Source: Oligoflexia bacterium
Lineage (GTDB): Bacteria; Bdellovibrionota; Bdellovibrionia; JABDDW01
Assembly: GCA_016715815.1 (NCBI GenBank)
Contig: JADJXN010000001.1
Coordinates: forward strand, 517,338-581,337
Reading direction: 5' to 3'
DNA length: 64,000 bases
The notes beneath the pieces were generated by a model. It had not been told where the DNA came from. It ran no database searches and worked only from the letters and a program-made list of their open reading frames with translations. The position numbers and the translations under genes were made by a program. Shown here piece by piece: positions 41,475-50,725 of the stretch (its first letter is position 1; every line of letters starts with the position of its first letter).

Positions 41475-41924
41475 ATGAGAAAAATTAGCTTAAGTGTACT
41501 TATTTTAGCTCTTATATTTACTCAAAGTGCTAAGGCCGATTCTGGCAAAGAATTTTTTATGAGTGTTGTTTACGGCACATTAGCGGGTACTCTTGTGGGT
41601 GCTGCTACTTTGGCATTTACCACAAACCCTGGGGATAATTTAAATAATGTTGCAAGAGGTGCTAGCTACGGGTTGTATGCTGGAATTCTTTTAGGTCTAT
41701 ATATTAACTATGCGCTTAGTGAGCCTTCTGAAGAGGAAAAAAGTAAAACAGATGAGAATGGTAACCCACCTCCTGAAGGAGACACATCTTTAGAAGATGA
41801 GGATGCTTATTTATTAAAGCCTGAAGTCAAATATAAACTCACATTTAAACCATACATGCTTTTAGAGAATAAAAATGATTTAGGGTTTGTAGCAGGAGCT
41901 CAACTTTTTGAAGTGAAGTTTTAA
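41475..41924 (+). CDS. Secreted or membrane protein of unknown function
   Basis: A 149-residue protein with a signal peptide (residues 1-21, cleavage expected after AKA). Two glycine-rich hydrophobic stretches (about 32-48 and 62-82) follow, of the glycine-zipper type seen in small outer- or inner-membrane proteins. Then comes an acidic segment (EEEKSKTDENG to LEDEDAY) and a beta-like C-terminus ending in FEVKF, which resembles an outer-membrane targeting end. I do not recognise a family. It converges on lptD with a four-base overlap. Confidence 0.7.
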   Translation: MRKISLSVLILALIFTQSAKADSGKEFFMSVVYGTLAGTLVGAATLAFTTNPGDNLNNVARGASYGLYAGILLGLYINYALSEPSEEEKSKTDENGNPPPEGDTSLEDEDAYLLKPEVKYKLTFKPYMLLENKNDLGFVAGAQLFEVKF

Positions 41925-44230
41925 AACTCAATACTTCTACCTTCTCCAAAAAATATAGGTAGTGTCCAGCTGAAAGAAAATTCTCCACCAAACACTTTAT
42001 TTAGGTAAAATCCGAATCCCCAGCACTTACCTGGTGGCTTAAGTAAACCACGTATAGAAAATGAGGTCGGGTTCCAACTGTTTATAATATCAAAATTAGT
42101 TGTGCCATTAAAGTTAAGATACTTTGTGGTGAAGTATGCAGATATGGAAGCAGTTTCAGACCTGGCACCAAAGATAAGTCTTGATAAAGAGGGGTCACTG
42201 TAGTTGGGTCTGATTTGAAATCCCTGTGAGTAACCTAATGAAAGACCATCACCTTTTCCGTTATATAACCCCAAAGAGTAGCTATAAATTGTTTTTATCT
42301 CATACGGGTAATAGGAAATGTCTGATGAAAAGCTGAGATAATCTAAATTAAGTGCAAAATAAGATTTTAGTTCCCCCCAAGGCTGTTTAATTGTGGGTCT
42401 AATAACATTATCACTGTCCGTATATAAATCTGGGAGTTTGGCGCTATACACATCATAGGTTTGAGAAAACTTATGGAAGATGATTTCTCTATACTGTAAA
42501 CCCTCTTGGTTATGTTTTTTTCTAATAATTTTATTTGTAAGTGCATAGGTAATAACATTTTGATCTACAAAACGGTCTTCGTAATCAAACTGTATGGTAT
42601 CAAATTCAGTAACGGGTTGGCTACTTGTGTAGTTAGGGCTAAATGGCAGAGTTTGAGTCCCAAAAAAAGGGTGATCTTCCTGATAGAAGGAAGGGATAAC
42701 ACTGTAGTTAAGCTCTGGTACAATTTCATGCTTAAACTTTGTTGCATAGATATCAGAATTATCTTCCCCATAAATGCCACTAAGTCTGGTTTTTAAATTC
42801 AGTGATGTTCTTACAAACCGTCTTGAAGTGGTGGGTTTAGCGCTATAACCAAATTGATAAAAGATTTCTTCATACTCAATTTGAGGTAAAACATCAAAGA
42901 GTTTGAAAATATTAAAAGCAAGGGCAAATGAGGGGCGAAATATAAGTCTTTGTCCTGCTCTATATTGACTAGTTTCTAAATCAAAGGTGGTTGCACTTTC
43001 ACTTGGCCCGTAAAATGTTTTTCCACTATTTGTGAAGTTAACATAATCAAAATCTACACTTAATAACCCAAAGCCTAGAAACTTCTGTGGTGAAATAGAA
43101 TATTTTACCTCAGGCATTCTATGTATTGTTTGATCATTGGGACCTAGGGGGTCCACTTTAAGTAAGTTTTGGTAAATACTTACATCAATGGAGCTTTGAG
43201 TATTTTCAGTAATTTTAGAAAGATTAATTCTATTATCTAAAGCAGGCTCGTTGGCCCCAGAAATGTCTTCACTAAAGTCATACAGATAGCGAGTATCGCT
43301 AACAAGATTTACTTTTGCATTGTGGCTAAATCCATCTGGAAGTTCTACGTGTTGCTTATATTTTATAGAAAACCTTTGAATATTAGGTTTCATTTCTCTG
43401 TTTGTACCAGAACCAGCATAGCGCTCATCTAGTCTTTTATAATCATCGGTGTCGCCAAAATAACGATCATTTAAATAAGTACCTTTGAAAGAACCACTAC
43501 TGTTAACATCTGAAACAAAACGATATTCTAAACCTGATTTAAAACCCCGCTTATCATAGTAACTGGCATACAATGTGGCGTCTTTACTATCATCAATAGC
43601 CCAAAAATAACTTTCACCAAAAGAGCCTCCACCATTGCCTTTAATTTCAAGGTTTGGTGCAAGGAGTCCTGATTGACGTTTATTTTTTATTGGTATGGCA
43701 ATCCAGGGTAACCATAAAACAGGAATGTTATAAATTTTTACTATCGGGTGAGTAATGTAGGCATATCCGCCAAGGGTGGCATCAATGCTTTTACCTGAAA
43801 GTTTCCAGCTAGGAGGGCAATTAACACATGAAGTGTAGCTTGCCTTATCTGCTCTGAATTGTTCTTCGCCGGTTTTATAAATAACCTCACCTTCAATGGT
43901 TTCCTGTCCTGTTTGAATAAGACCATTATAAATAACGCCTTTTTTAGTATTAAAATTGTAATTCATTCTTTGTGCACGAATAAAATCTTTAGGAGTAATA
44001 AGTGTGACATTGCCTTGTGCAAAAACATCACTAGTTTTGTTATTAATTTTTGCTTTATCACAGGTAAGAATTTCTGAATCTCTAACGACTTTGACATTTC
44101 CTTCTAAATCAGCAGTGCCATCAGGGTTTGTATTGTAGCTGTCAGCATTTAAAATAATAGAATTTTTCTGTGGCTGACCAAAGGCAATGCTTGCAATTAA
44201 AAAAAATATTTTAAAAATCAAATTCGTCAT
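41921..44230 (-). CDS. lptD: LPS assembly protein LptD
   Basis: A 769-residue outer-membrane protein that inserts lipopolysaccharide into the outer leaflet. The signal peptide covers residues 1-18. An OstA-like jellyroll (ILNADSYNTNPDG, VKVVRDSEILTCDKAKI) leads to the 26-strand barrel beginning after SGLLAPNLE. The CVNC pair before the barrel is the only close cysteine pair, fewer than the four of E. coli LptD, so the disulfide control may differ. The last strand ends GRSIEF. It overlaps the metallo-beta-lactamase gene by 20 bases. Confidence 0.92.
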   Translation of the reverse strand: MTNLIFKIFFLIASIAFGQPQKNSIILNADSYNTNPDGTADLEGNVKVVRDSEILTCDKAKINNKTSDVFAQGNVTLITPKDFIRAQRMNYNFNTKKGVIYNGLIQTGQETIEGEVIYKTGEEQFRADKASYTSCVNCPPSWKLSGKSIDATLGGYAYITHPIVKIYNIPVLWLPWIAIPIKNKRQSGLLAPNLEIKGNGGGSFGESYFWAIDDSKDATLYASYYDKRGFKSGLEYRFVSDVNSSGSFKGTYLNDRYFGDTDDYKRLDERYAGSGTNREMKPNIQRFSIKYKQHVELPDGFSHNAKVNLVSDTRYLYDFSEDISGANEPALDNRINLSKITENTQSSIDVSIYQNLLKVDPLGPNDQTIHRMPEVKYSISPQKFLGFGLLSVDFDYVNFTNSGKTFYGPSESATTFDLETSQYRAGQRLIFRPSFALAFNIFKLFDVLPQIEYEEIFYQFGYSAKPTTSRRFVRTSLNLKTRLSGIYGEDNSDIYATKFKHEIVPELNYSVIPSFYQEDHPFFGTQTLPFSPNYTSSQPVTEFDTIQFDYEDRFVDQNVITYALTNKIIRKKHNQEGLQYREIIFHKFSQTYDVYSAKLPDLYTDSDNVIRPTIKQPWGELKSYFALNLDYLSFSSDISYYPYEIKTIYSYSLGLYNGKGDGLSLGYSQGFQIRPNYSDPSLSRLIFGARSETASISAYFTTKYLNFNGTTNFDIINSWNPTSFSIRGLLKPPGKCWGFGFYLNKVFGGEFSFSWTLPIFFGEGRSIEF

Positions 44231-44978
44231 CTTGATGAAGAAGGTGAAGTCTTTGTGGGGCTAGTCTGTGAAATTCATCCATCAATTCCTCAAAAAAACG
44301 AGGTTTAAAATGTGCTATAAAAATAGGAACATTTTTATTTTTAAGCTTTTTCAAATCATTTAAAAGCTGTTCAATAGTATAGTGACCGCTTACCCTTGCT
44401 AGCCAATCAAAGGAGTTTGGAAAACTAATTTCAGTAAAAATAGCTTTTAAGTTTTTACAATCATCAGCTATTTTCCACATCTCATCTGTGGGACCCGTGT
44501 CTCCGCTAAAAATGACCTGGCTTGTCCCACTATCAAGCAAATAGCCAATTGCATTGCCAGGGTGATTTACTCTAAAGTAAGTAATTTTTAAACCTTGGTG
44601 ACTCAGAGTTTTCTCAATGGGGCAAAACTTAATGAGCGCTTTTGATTTGTTTTGGTCAACATAAATTTTAGAAAAGTCTGGCCAGATGATATCGTTAAGA
44701 ATATGGCTATGAATACTTTCAAGAATTTCTTTTGTTGAACGTAAGTTAATGATGGCTCTTTCTGGGTAAAAAGTATTTTCAACTAAAAAACAAATGTCTT
44801 TAATATGATCAATGTGGGGATGGGTAATAAAAATATCTTCAACTTCACTTTGAAGCTTTGGAGATAAAGCAGAGGCAATAGATCCTGCATCAATCAGAAA
44901 ACGATTTTCTATCATGTAGCAAGAAGTTCTATAACCAGGGGCAACGCCTCCATGGCAACCTAAAACTTTAATCTTCAT
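44211..44978 (-). CDS. Class II cyclic-nucleotide phosphodiesterase-like metallo-beta-lactamase protein
   Basis: A 255-residue metallo-beta-lactamase fold protein. The metal-binding motif is THPHIDHIKD, with GDTGP, EISFPN, SGHYT and AHFKP downstream. The latter four are hallmarks of class II 3',5'-cyclic nucleotide phosphodiesterases such as yeast PDE1 and bacterial CpdP. It probably hydrolyses cAMP or a related signal in the cytoplasm. No signal peptide. Overlaps lptD by 20 bases, suggesting co-transcription. Confidence 0.85.
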   Translation of the reverse strand: MKIKVLGCHGGVAPGYRTSCYMIENRFLIDAGSIASALSPKLQSEVEDIFITHPHIDHIKDICFLVENTFYPERAIINLRSTKEILESIHSHILNDIIWPDFSKIYVDQNKSKALIKFCPIEKTLSHQGLKITYFRVNHPGNAIGYLLDSGTSQVIFSGDTGPTDEMWKIADDCKNLKAIFTEISFPNSFDWLARVSGHYTIEQLLNDLKKLKNKNVPIFIAHFKPRFFEELMDEFHRLAPQRLHLLHQDDEFDF

Positions 44979-45010
44979 TACTTCATTTAGCCTGTGATTT
45001 CAAACTGTTG

Positions 45011-45889
45011 TCAAACTTTTTCAAGGAGTTTTTTTATTGTCACAATGAGACTATAAATTGATTTTCTACTCAGTTCTGACACAGGTAGCAAATTTTCTAA
45101 AATTTCTTGGGCTGAATACCCTGATTCTAAGAGTGTTTGAATTTGCGTTTTTGTTTCTATTTCTGCGAGCTTTGTTGGCTTTGGTGATTTTAAAATTAAA
45201 ATAAATTCTCCACGTGGTTCAGTAATTTTAAAATGCTTAATTGCTTCAATAACTGTGAAGCAAAATGTCTCCTCATAGGGTTTTGTCAATTCCCGACAAA
45301 CCATAATAGAAGTATTTTGGCCAAAAACTTCAGAGATATTTAAAAGTGAATCACGTAACCTATGGGGAGCTTCATAAAAAACTATTTGATCAGCACTTTG
45401 CATGGTTTCTTTTAGCTTTTTTATTCTAGTAGACTGCCCACTTGGTAAAAAACCACCAAAATAAATACTTCCACCACCTAAGGCAGAAATACTTAAAGCT
45501 GCAGTTAAACTACTTACACCTGGAACAGGAATAACTTTAATATTATTTTCATAAGCCAGTTTTATAACTTTAAAACCGGGGTCACTTATTTGAGGTGTAC
45601 CAGCATCAGTTGTGAGGCCAACGCTTTTTCCATTTTGTATGAGTTCAATTATGCCCTTGGCAGAGGCTTTTTCATTATGTTCATGATAGGTGATTAGCTT
45701 TTTAACCAAGATGTCCGATTTTTGAAGCAATTGCTTTAAAACCCGTGTGTCCTCGCAGGCTACAATATCGCAGTTTTGAAGGGTGTTTATGGCCCTATGT
45801 GTCCAATCTTGGATATTACCAATTGGGGTCGCTATGACGTAAAGTGCTGGCTCTAACTTATTAATATTACTAACTATTTTATTTGCCAA
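45011..45889 (-). CDS. rsmI: 16S rRNA 2'-O-ribose C1402 methyltransferase
   Basis: A 292-residue tetrapyrrole-methylase fold enzyme. It opens with ALYVIATPIGNIQD and shows ACEDTRVLKQLL, TYHEHNE, LTTDAGTPQISDPG and VPGVSSLTAALS, all RsmI hallmarks. It modifies C1402 at the decoding centre. The C-terminal extension resembles the RsmI HTH region. It is separated from the STAS gene by a divergent spacer of 75 bases and is about 30 bases from the upstream end of the phosphodiesterase-like gene. Confidence 0.95.
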   Translation of the reverse strand: MANKIVSNINKLEPALYVIATPIGNIQDWTHRAINTLQNCDIVACEDTRVLKQLLQKSDILVKKLITYHEHNEKASAKGIIELIQNGKSVGLTTDAGTPQISDPGFKVIKLAYENNIKVIPVPGVSSLTAALSISALGGGSIYFGGFLPSGQSTRIKKLKETMQSADQIVFYEAPHRLRDSLLNISEVFGQNTSIMVCRELTKPYEETFCFTVIEAIKHFKITEPRGEFILILKSPKPTKLAEIETKTQIQTLLESGYSAQEILENLLPVSELSRKSIYSLIVTIKKLLEKV

Positions 45890-45964
45890 TGAAACTACTC
45901 CTAAACATGGCTTGTCTCTTAGGGGTTTAATTTATAAAATATAGTTATTAGTGGGGAGGCTTGA

Positions 45965-46306
45965 ATGCAAGCTAAAATAAAAAAAACAGGTGATATAACT
46001 GTTGTGGAATTAAGCGGAAAGCTTGATTTTGAAACCGCAGAACCCTTTAGAGATACATGTTACGATGTTTTATTAAATAACAAAGTGGTATTTAACTTAA
46101 AGGATCTTAGTTTTGTTGGATCAACTGGAATTGGAGTTTTTGTAAATACATTAAAAGAGTTTTCTCAAAAAAACCCAGTGCCCCCTAAGTTTTGTAATGT
46201 TAAGTCAGAATTTAAAAAAATATTTAACTCAGAGCAATCAGAGGAAGTCGTGAATCCATTTCAAGTTTTTGAAGACGAAAAAACAGCAATCAAAAGTTTT
46301 GACTAA
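45965..46306 (+). CDS. STAS-domain anti-sigma factor antagonist
   Basis: A 113-residue STAS protein of the SpoIIAA/RsbV type. DITVVELSGKLDFETAEPF is the first half and FNLKDLSFVGSTGIGVFVN holds the phosphorylatable serine (Ser in GST). In the family, unphosphorylated protein releases a sigma factor from its anti-sigma kinase. The residue before the serine is Gly rather than Asp. A strong ribosome binding site (GGGGAGG) leads it. No anti-sigma kinase or phosphatase gene is nearby. It converges on the coiled-coil gene with a four-base overlap. Confidence 0.88.
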   Translation: MQAKIKKTGDITVVELSGKLDFETAEPFRDTCYDVLLNNKVVFNLKDLSFVGSTGIGVFVNTLKEFSQKNPVPPKFCNVKSEFKKIFNSEQSEEVVNPFQVFEDEKTAIKSFD

Positions 46307-47394
46307 AAATCCAAATCCCCATGTTCAGAGACCAGTTGTGGTAGAGGTGGAAGTTCAGTTTGCTTCTCTTTTCTAATAGGAGCAGAGTGTGAGCTGAGCT
46401 CATCAATAATAGCACTCCATTTGTGGTAAAACTCATTCCATTGTTCTTTTGATTTTATTTGGACCTTGTCTTTTAAAGTACCACCTTGATTTTCTGGTTG
46501 GGGTTCAAGGGTTTGCTTTGATTTTACGACTAATGAATCAATAAGTTTATTTTCTCTTAATCTTTCAATTTCTTCTGTCATGATAGCACTCTTTTGAGAG
46601 TACTCATCTCTTTCTTGTCTTAGTTTTTCTTCTAAAATATGAATTTGTTTTTGAAGTTTTGGAATTGCATCTGTTAATTCTTGATTTAGAGTTGCAAGAC
46701 CCATTTCTTTTATTTGAGATTCTCTGAGCTGATTTTGAATAAGTAGGTTTTCATCACTTAAAAAGTCACTTTTCTTTTGTGAGTCGATCAGTTTTTCACC
46801 AATCTCCTTTAATTGGCTTGAAAGGCCGTTAAGCTTTTTTTCAAGTTCAACTACTTGAGTGCCACGTTTTTCATATTCTTCTGATAAAAGTTGAAACTGT
46901 GAGTTGGCATGTTCCATTGCCGCTTCTGCTTGGCCCATCTTAATTGTTACATGGGTAAAAGCTTCTTGGTGAGCATCTACTGATGCTCTCATAGCTTGAT
47001 TTTCAATATTTAAATCTTGAATTAGTTTTTTAGTATTTTCTAGATCAATGCGTGTTAGTTGTAAATTATCCTTAATGATCTGGTCTCCCATAAGGGCTGT
47101 GTTGTAAATGCTTCGTACTTTTGCTTTGTAAACATCAAAGCGATTAATTTTCTTAATTAAACTTTCACTAAAATTTACTAGCTCCAAATACTTTGAATAT
47201 ATTTCTGCTGCTTGTATTTCAGCAGCTTTTCTTTCATCTATGGCTGTTTGATATAAAATAAAATCTACAGTTCTTGGATTTTGCTGGCCATTTTTTGTAT
47301 TTTGGTTTGATTGATCTGATTTTTGCATCATGCTTTCTACATTTTTTTGAAGTAAAAAGTCAGGTGGTGCAGGCATTTTGGGGATTTTCTTCAT
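46303..47394 (-). CDS. Cytoplasmic coiled-coil protein, unknown function
   Basis: A 363-residue protein. Residues about 55-285 are an almost unbroken charged coiled coil (EKKLNGLSSQLKEIGEKL and similar heptads). The N-terminal 50 residues are polar and low in order, and the C-terminus (from about 300) is a short helical domain with EQWNEFYHKWSAIIDEL. No signal peptide or membrane span. Possibly a scaffold or cytoskeletal filament. I do not recognise a family. It is divergent from the tail-anchored gene at 47512. Confidence 0.7.
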   Translation of the reverse strand: MKKIPKMPAPPDFLLQKNVESMMQKSDQSNQNTKNGQQNPRTVDFILYQTAIDERKAAEIQAAEIYSKYLELVNFSESLIKKINRFDVYKAKVRSIYNTALMGDQIIKDNLQLTRIDLENTKKLIQDLNIENQAMRASVDAHQEAFTHVTIKMGQAEAAMEHANSQFQLLSEEYEKRGTQVVELEKKLNGLSSQLKEIGEKLIDSQKKSDFLSDENLLIQNQLRESQIKEMGLATLNQELTDAIPKLQKQIHILEEKLRQERDEYSQKSAIMTEEIERLRENKLIDSLVVKSKQTLEPQPENQGGTLKDKVQIKSKEQWNEFYHKWSAIIDELSSHSAPIRKEKQTELPPLPQLVSEHGDLDF

Positions 47395-47491
47395 CTTTTA
47401 CCCTCCTCCTTGAAGGCTTGTAACTTAGAGTATCAAATCTATTGTCTAGTTACAAATAGACAAAGGTCTAGTATTTCAAGCTATCTAATAA

Positions 47492-47499
47492 TCCGATAA
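47492..47499 (+). promoter_or_regulatory. Candidate sigma-28-like -10 element (TCCGATAA)
   Basis: TCCGATAA lies 12 bases upstream of the tail-anchored protein gene. It is the third such element in the window (with 7728 and 22774). No convincing -35. Confidence 0.25.
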
Positions 47500-47511
47500 C
47501 TAAGCTTAGAT

Positions 47512-48042
47512 ATGGCTGTTTTAAAAAGACGAATTGAAAAAAACATGGAATTACAAGTTGAAGGCACGGGCTCCCATGTAGGCTCCCTTCAACATACAGT
47601 CATGACTGCGGTTTCTGAAAAAAAATATGATGAGGCATGTGATGCGCTTAATAAGTACAAGGAATCAAGAAAGTATTATCCAAGTTATGCCATTAAAACA
47701 GATAAATTATTTGTTCATGCTGAAGAACTAATCCAAGCTATTAAGGCAAAAAAGAATTTTCCAAATCTTGCAGGTCTAACTCAAAATAAACAAGAGGAAT
47801 TATCACAAAAAGTAAAAGAGCACTGGGAAGAGTTAAGAATTTGCTTAAGAAGAGTTAAGACCATAGAAAGAGATTTAGAAACTGAAGACGCGAAAAGTTC
47901 TTTGTGGGTGGTCAGAGCTGTTATGTTTGCAACCATGTTGATTCTTATTGTTTTTATTATTAAAGAAGCTCTTTGGTCCATGGGTACACCACTTGATGTT
48001 TTTGTAGAAGACATGGTTAATAGATTTTTAAAAATTAATTAG
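47512..48042 (+). CDS. Tail-anchored helical protein, unknown function
   Basis: A 176-residue protein with a helical cytoplasmic body rich in Lys/Glu (DEACDALNKYKESRKYYPSY, TPR-like) and one hydrophobic segment near the C-terminus (about 137-155, WVVRAVMFATMLILIVFII), followed by a short tail. There is no signal peptide, so it looks like a C-terminally anchored inner-membrane protein. I do not recognise a family. Its 3' end overlaps the convergent VKOR-DsbA gene by eight bases. Confidence 0.7.
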   Translation: MAVLKRRIEKNMELQVEGTGSHVGSLQHTVMTAVSEKKYDEACDALNKYKESRKYYPSYAIKTDKLFVHAEELIQAIKAKKNFPNLAGLTQNKQEELSQKVKEHWEELRICLRRVKTIERDLETEDAKSSLWVVRAVMFATMLILIVFIIKEALWSMGTPLDVFVEDMVNRFLKIN

Positions 48043-49201
48043 CTGTGGTCTTTAACGCTTTTTCTAAAACTGGAATTAAAAAACCGTAGGGTAAGAGCCT
48101 TCCATTAGCAAATATTGTAGGGGTACCTTGAATTTCTGCTAGATCTGCTCGTTTTATTTGGTTTGTTAGTTCCTCACTTGTTGAGCTTTGTTCCATGCAA
48201 GTTGTAATCTGGTTTTTATCAAGCTTAACTTCGCTGATCATTGTGTCTAATAAATTTTTATTTAAACTTTCTTGGTGCTTAAAAATCCAATTATGAGCCT
48301 CAACATATTTATTTTGTTTATTTGCACAAATTACAGCTTTAGCAAAAAAACACGACTGACTATGACCTTGAGACTGCATTTTAGGGTTACAAGCAGAATC
48401 TAGAGGGTAATTTTGAAAAACCAGCCTTACCTTTTTCCTGTTTGCATTGGTAAAGGCTTCTAGAGTTGGTGCTGATTTTTTGCAATGAGGGCATTGAAAA
48501 TCACTAAATACAACTAATGTAAGCTTTGGGTTTGTGGAGCCAATAAAGGGGGCATTTTCTAAATTAAACTCAAAGCTTTTATTCTCCATCCACTGTATTA
48601 CGGCTGAGTCTATAATTCGATCAAGATCCTTTGAAAAAGAGTCCTTAACAGAGGCATTAACCAAAAGGCTACCAACAGGAATGACGGCTAAAAGCGCAAT
48701 AACAGCCATTGATTTTAAATCTTCTGAGAAAAATTTTTTAAACTTTAAAGTATTTTCGTCTTTAAGTTTATAAGAACAAAATAGTAAAATTGCACATAAT
48801 ACGTAGAGCATAAAGCAATAAAGGCAAAATGTTTTTAATGAAAGCCAAGAAACTGCTGCTAGATAAAGACAAAAAATTATATTTGCTACAGATAAAACAA
48901 AAAATACTCGCCTCGGTTTTGATTTTTCGTCCTCTCCTAATACGACAATGCCAATTAGAAATAAAAATTGTACTAAAAATGCAAATACACCAATAAGCGC
49001 AACAGGCACTCCAGCTAGTTCGCTAAAGGAACTGATGTTTACTGAATCACAATCAAAACCTGAGCTTTGGTTGCAAAAACTTTTCTCACTTCTCATGCTA
49101 TACTGGAGTTGGTAGTGGTGAATGCTTAGATAAATTGATAGTCCAATGGCAAAAACAAGAGTAATAAGAGAAATGAAGCTAATTAATTTTGAATTAGGCA
49201 T
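48035..49201 (-). CDS. VKOR-DsbA fusion, periplasmic disulfide-forming enzyme
   Basis: A 388-residue fusion. Residues 1-170 hold the vitamin K epoxide reductase-like domain: the loop cysteines around SFCNQSSGFDCDSVN, GVPVALIG, and the membrane-embedded FCLYC redox pair. The C-terminal half is a thioredoxin-fold DsbA with DFQCPHCKKSAP and a cis-proline in QGTPTIFANG. The VKOR half oxidises the thioredoxin half using quinone, so the protein can make disulfides alone, replacing DsbB. Family architecture of this kind is known in deltaproteobacteria and cyanobacteria. Confidence 0.9.
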   Translation of the reverse strand: MPNSKLISFISLITLVFAIGLSIYLSIHHYQLQYSMRSEKSFCNQSSGFDCDSVNISSFSELAGVPVALIGVFAFLVQFLFLIGIVVLGEDEKSKPRRVFFVLSVANIIFCLYLAAVSWLSLKTFCLYCFMLYVLCAILLFCSYKLKDENTLKFKKFFSEDLKSMAVIALLAVIPVGSLLVNASVKDSFSKDLDRIIDSAVIQWMENKSFEFNLENAPFIGSTNPKLTLVVFSDFQCPHCKKSAPTLEAFTNANRKKVRLVFQNYPLDSACNPKMQSQGHSQSCFFAKAVICANKQNKYVEAHNWIFKHQESLNKNLLDTMISEVKLDKNQITTCMEQSSTSEELTNQIKRADLAEIQGTPTIFANGRLLPYGFLIPVLEKALKTTAN

Positions 49202-49330
49202 ATCAAGTAATATTAAAGAATATAAATAAGCTACGCAACACTGGACTTTGGGCCTAGATAAAAAACCTTGCCCTACTCCCTAGTGGCTAGGATAAAATAA
49301 ACTAGGTCTTGCGGGAAAGGTTGGGACGCC

Positions 49331-50725
49331 ATGGCAAATAATGAAGAAAAAATCTGGTATGCAGTTATTCAGAATAAAGCAGATGGGCCGCATACAAAAA
49401 ACTCAATTCAGCAAATGCTTGATGGGGGAAAACTAAGTTTTACAGATTTTGTTTTCAAACCTGGAATGGATAGTTGGACTCCAATTGGCAATGTAAAAGA
49501 TTTTGAAAGAAGAGATTTTAATAAAGCCACTCAAATTCAAAACCCACTCCCACAAGATGACAGAGAAGGTTGGGTAGTGCTTTTAAAGCATATAAATGAA
49601 TCTGGTAAGCAAACACTTATACAGCAGGGCCCGCTGACTACAGAGCAAGTAAGGGATAAGTTATTAAAAGAAGAAGTAAAGTATGATGATTATGTTTGGC
49701 AAAAAGGTTTTAGTGAGTGGAAGAAATTAGGTGTGCTAGATATTTTTGATAGACGAAGACCGCAAAATTTTGAAAAGCAGCCAAAACCAGATTTTTCTCA
49801 AGACAAAACTGTATCGGGGGTAGAAGTGAAACAAGAAGAAACTAAATTAGAAAGTGTTAAAAAATCAAATCGTATTACAAAGCTTGTTATCTCAATTGGA
49901 GCAGCTGCAGTAGGTATGCTTGTGGTCTACGTTGGGTTAAATGCATATAAGCAAACCCTTATCACTTTACCAGTTAAAGATAAAAACCAGGCTACACAGG
50001 TAAAAGTAGCGCCTCAACTAAAAGTAAGCTCAATAAAATCTAATACACCCTCAAAACCTCAGCTTGTATTTGAAACAAATCTGACTCAAGGTTCAAAGAT
50101 CCAAGTTGAGCTTGTTGCAGAACTTGGAGATATTTTAAATTATCCAAGGCTAAATTTAGAAAGGGAGTTAACGGTGGTTTCAGGGCAGCTTCCTATTTTA
50201 GATCTATCTAATGAGGATTTACCTGAGGGTACATATAAAGTTAAAGCCTCAGGCCAAGGGTTATATAGTCAGACCAGTATAAAAGTGGGTGTACATGATC
50301 AAGCACTTGCAGAAAAGCTAAGCTCTCATAAAAAAGGCTTAATAGCTCAAGCTCAAAAAGAAAAGGCATTAATGGTAAGTTCTTATCAGCTCTTCGCCTC
50401 TTCTCAAAATAAGCTTAATCAAATTCATGTATCTTATATGAAGAAGAAAAATAAAAAACAGTTTAATCAGTCGCTCGCAGTTTTTAAGAAGGACCTTAAT
50501 TCAAAACTTGCCAAAAATACTTGGTATGAAAAATCAAATACAAAAAGCCTCATCTATCCCCAGGCTCAACCCAAGTACACAATGGCAAAAGCAAAACTTA
50601 TAGAGCTTACTCAAACTGTATCAAAGCTAAATAATAAAAGGTCTATTGCAAGTGCTATTCAGCCATTTGAAGAGTACAAAAAAACTCTCAATGATCTCCA
50701 AATGGCAATTAAAACTATGCGATAA
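49331..50725 (+). CDS. Membrane protein with two GYF_2 (DUF4339) domains
   Basis: A 464-residue protein. Two GYF_2 repeats are visible: WYAVIQNKADGPHTKNSIQQ at residues 7-55 and a second at about 78-140 ending in YVWQKGFSEWKKLG, both with the Trp-x-x-Gly-like end. These domains bind proline-rich peptides. One membrane span lies near 187-205, then a periplasmic part with a beta-sandwich-like region (about 235-330) and a helical Lys-rich C-terminus. No signal peptide, so the GYF domains face the cytoplasm. The ligand is unknown. Convergent with HU. Confidence 0.8.
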   Translation: MANNEEKIWYAVIQNKADGPHTKNSIQQMLDGGKLSFTDFVFKPGMDSWTPIGNVKDFERRDFNKATQIQNPLPQDDREGWVVLLKHINESGKQTLIQQGPLTTEQVRDKLLKEEVKYDDYVWQKGFSEWKKLGVLDIFDRRRPQNFEKQPKPDFSQDKTVSGVEVKQEETKLESVKKSNRITKLVISIGAAAVGMLVVYVGLNAYKQTLITLPVKDKNQATQVKVAPQLKVSSIKSNTPSKPQLVFETNLTQGSKIQVELVAELGDILNYPRLNLERELTVVSGQLPILDLSNEDLPEGTYKVKASGQGLYSQTSIKVGVHDQALAEKLSSHKKGLIAQAQKEKALMVSSYQLFASSQNKLNQIHVSYMKKKNKKQFNQSLAVFKKDLNSKLAKNTWYEKSNTKSLIYPQAQPKYTMAKAKLIELTQTVSKLNNKRSIASAIQPFEEYKKTLNDLQMAIKTMR

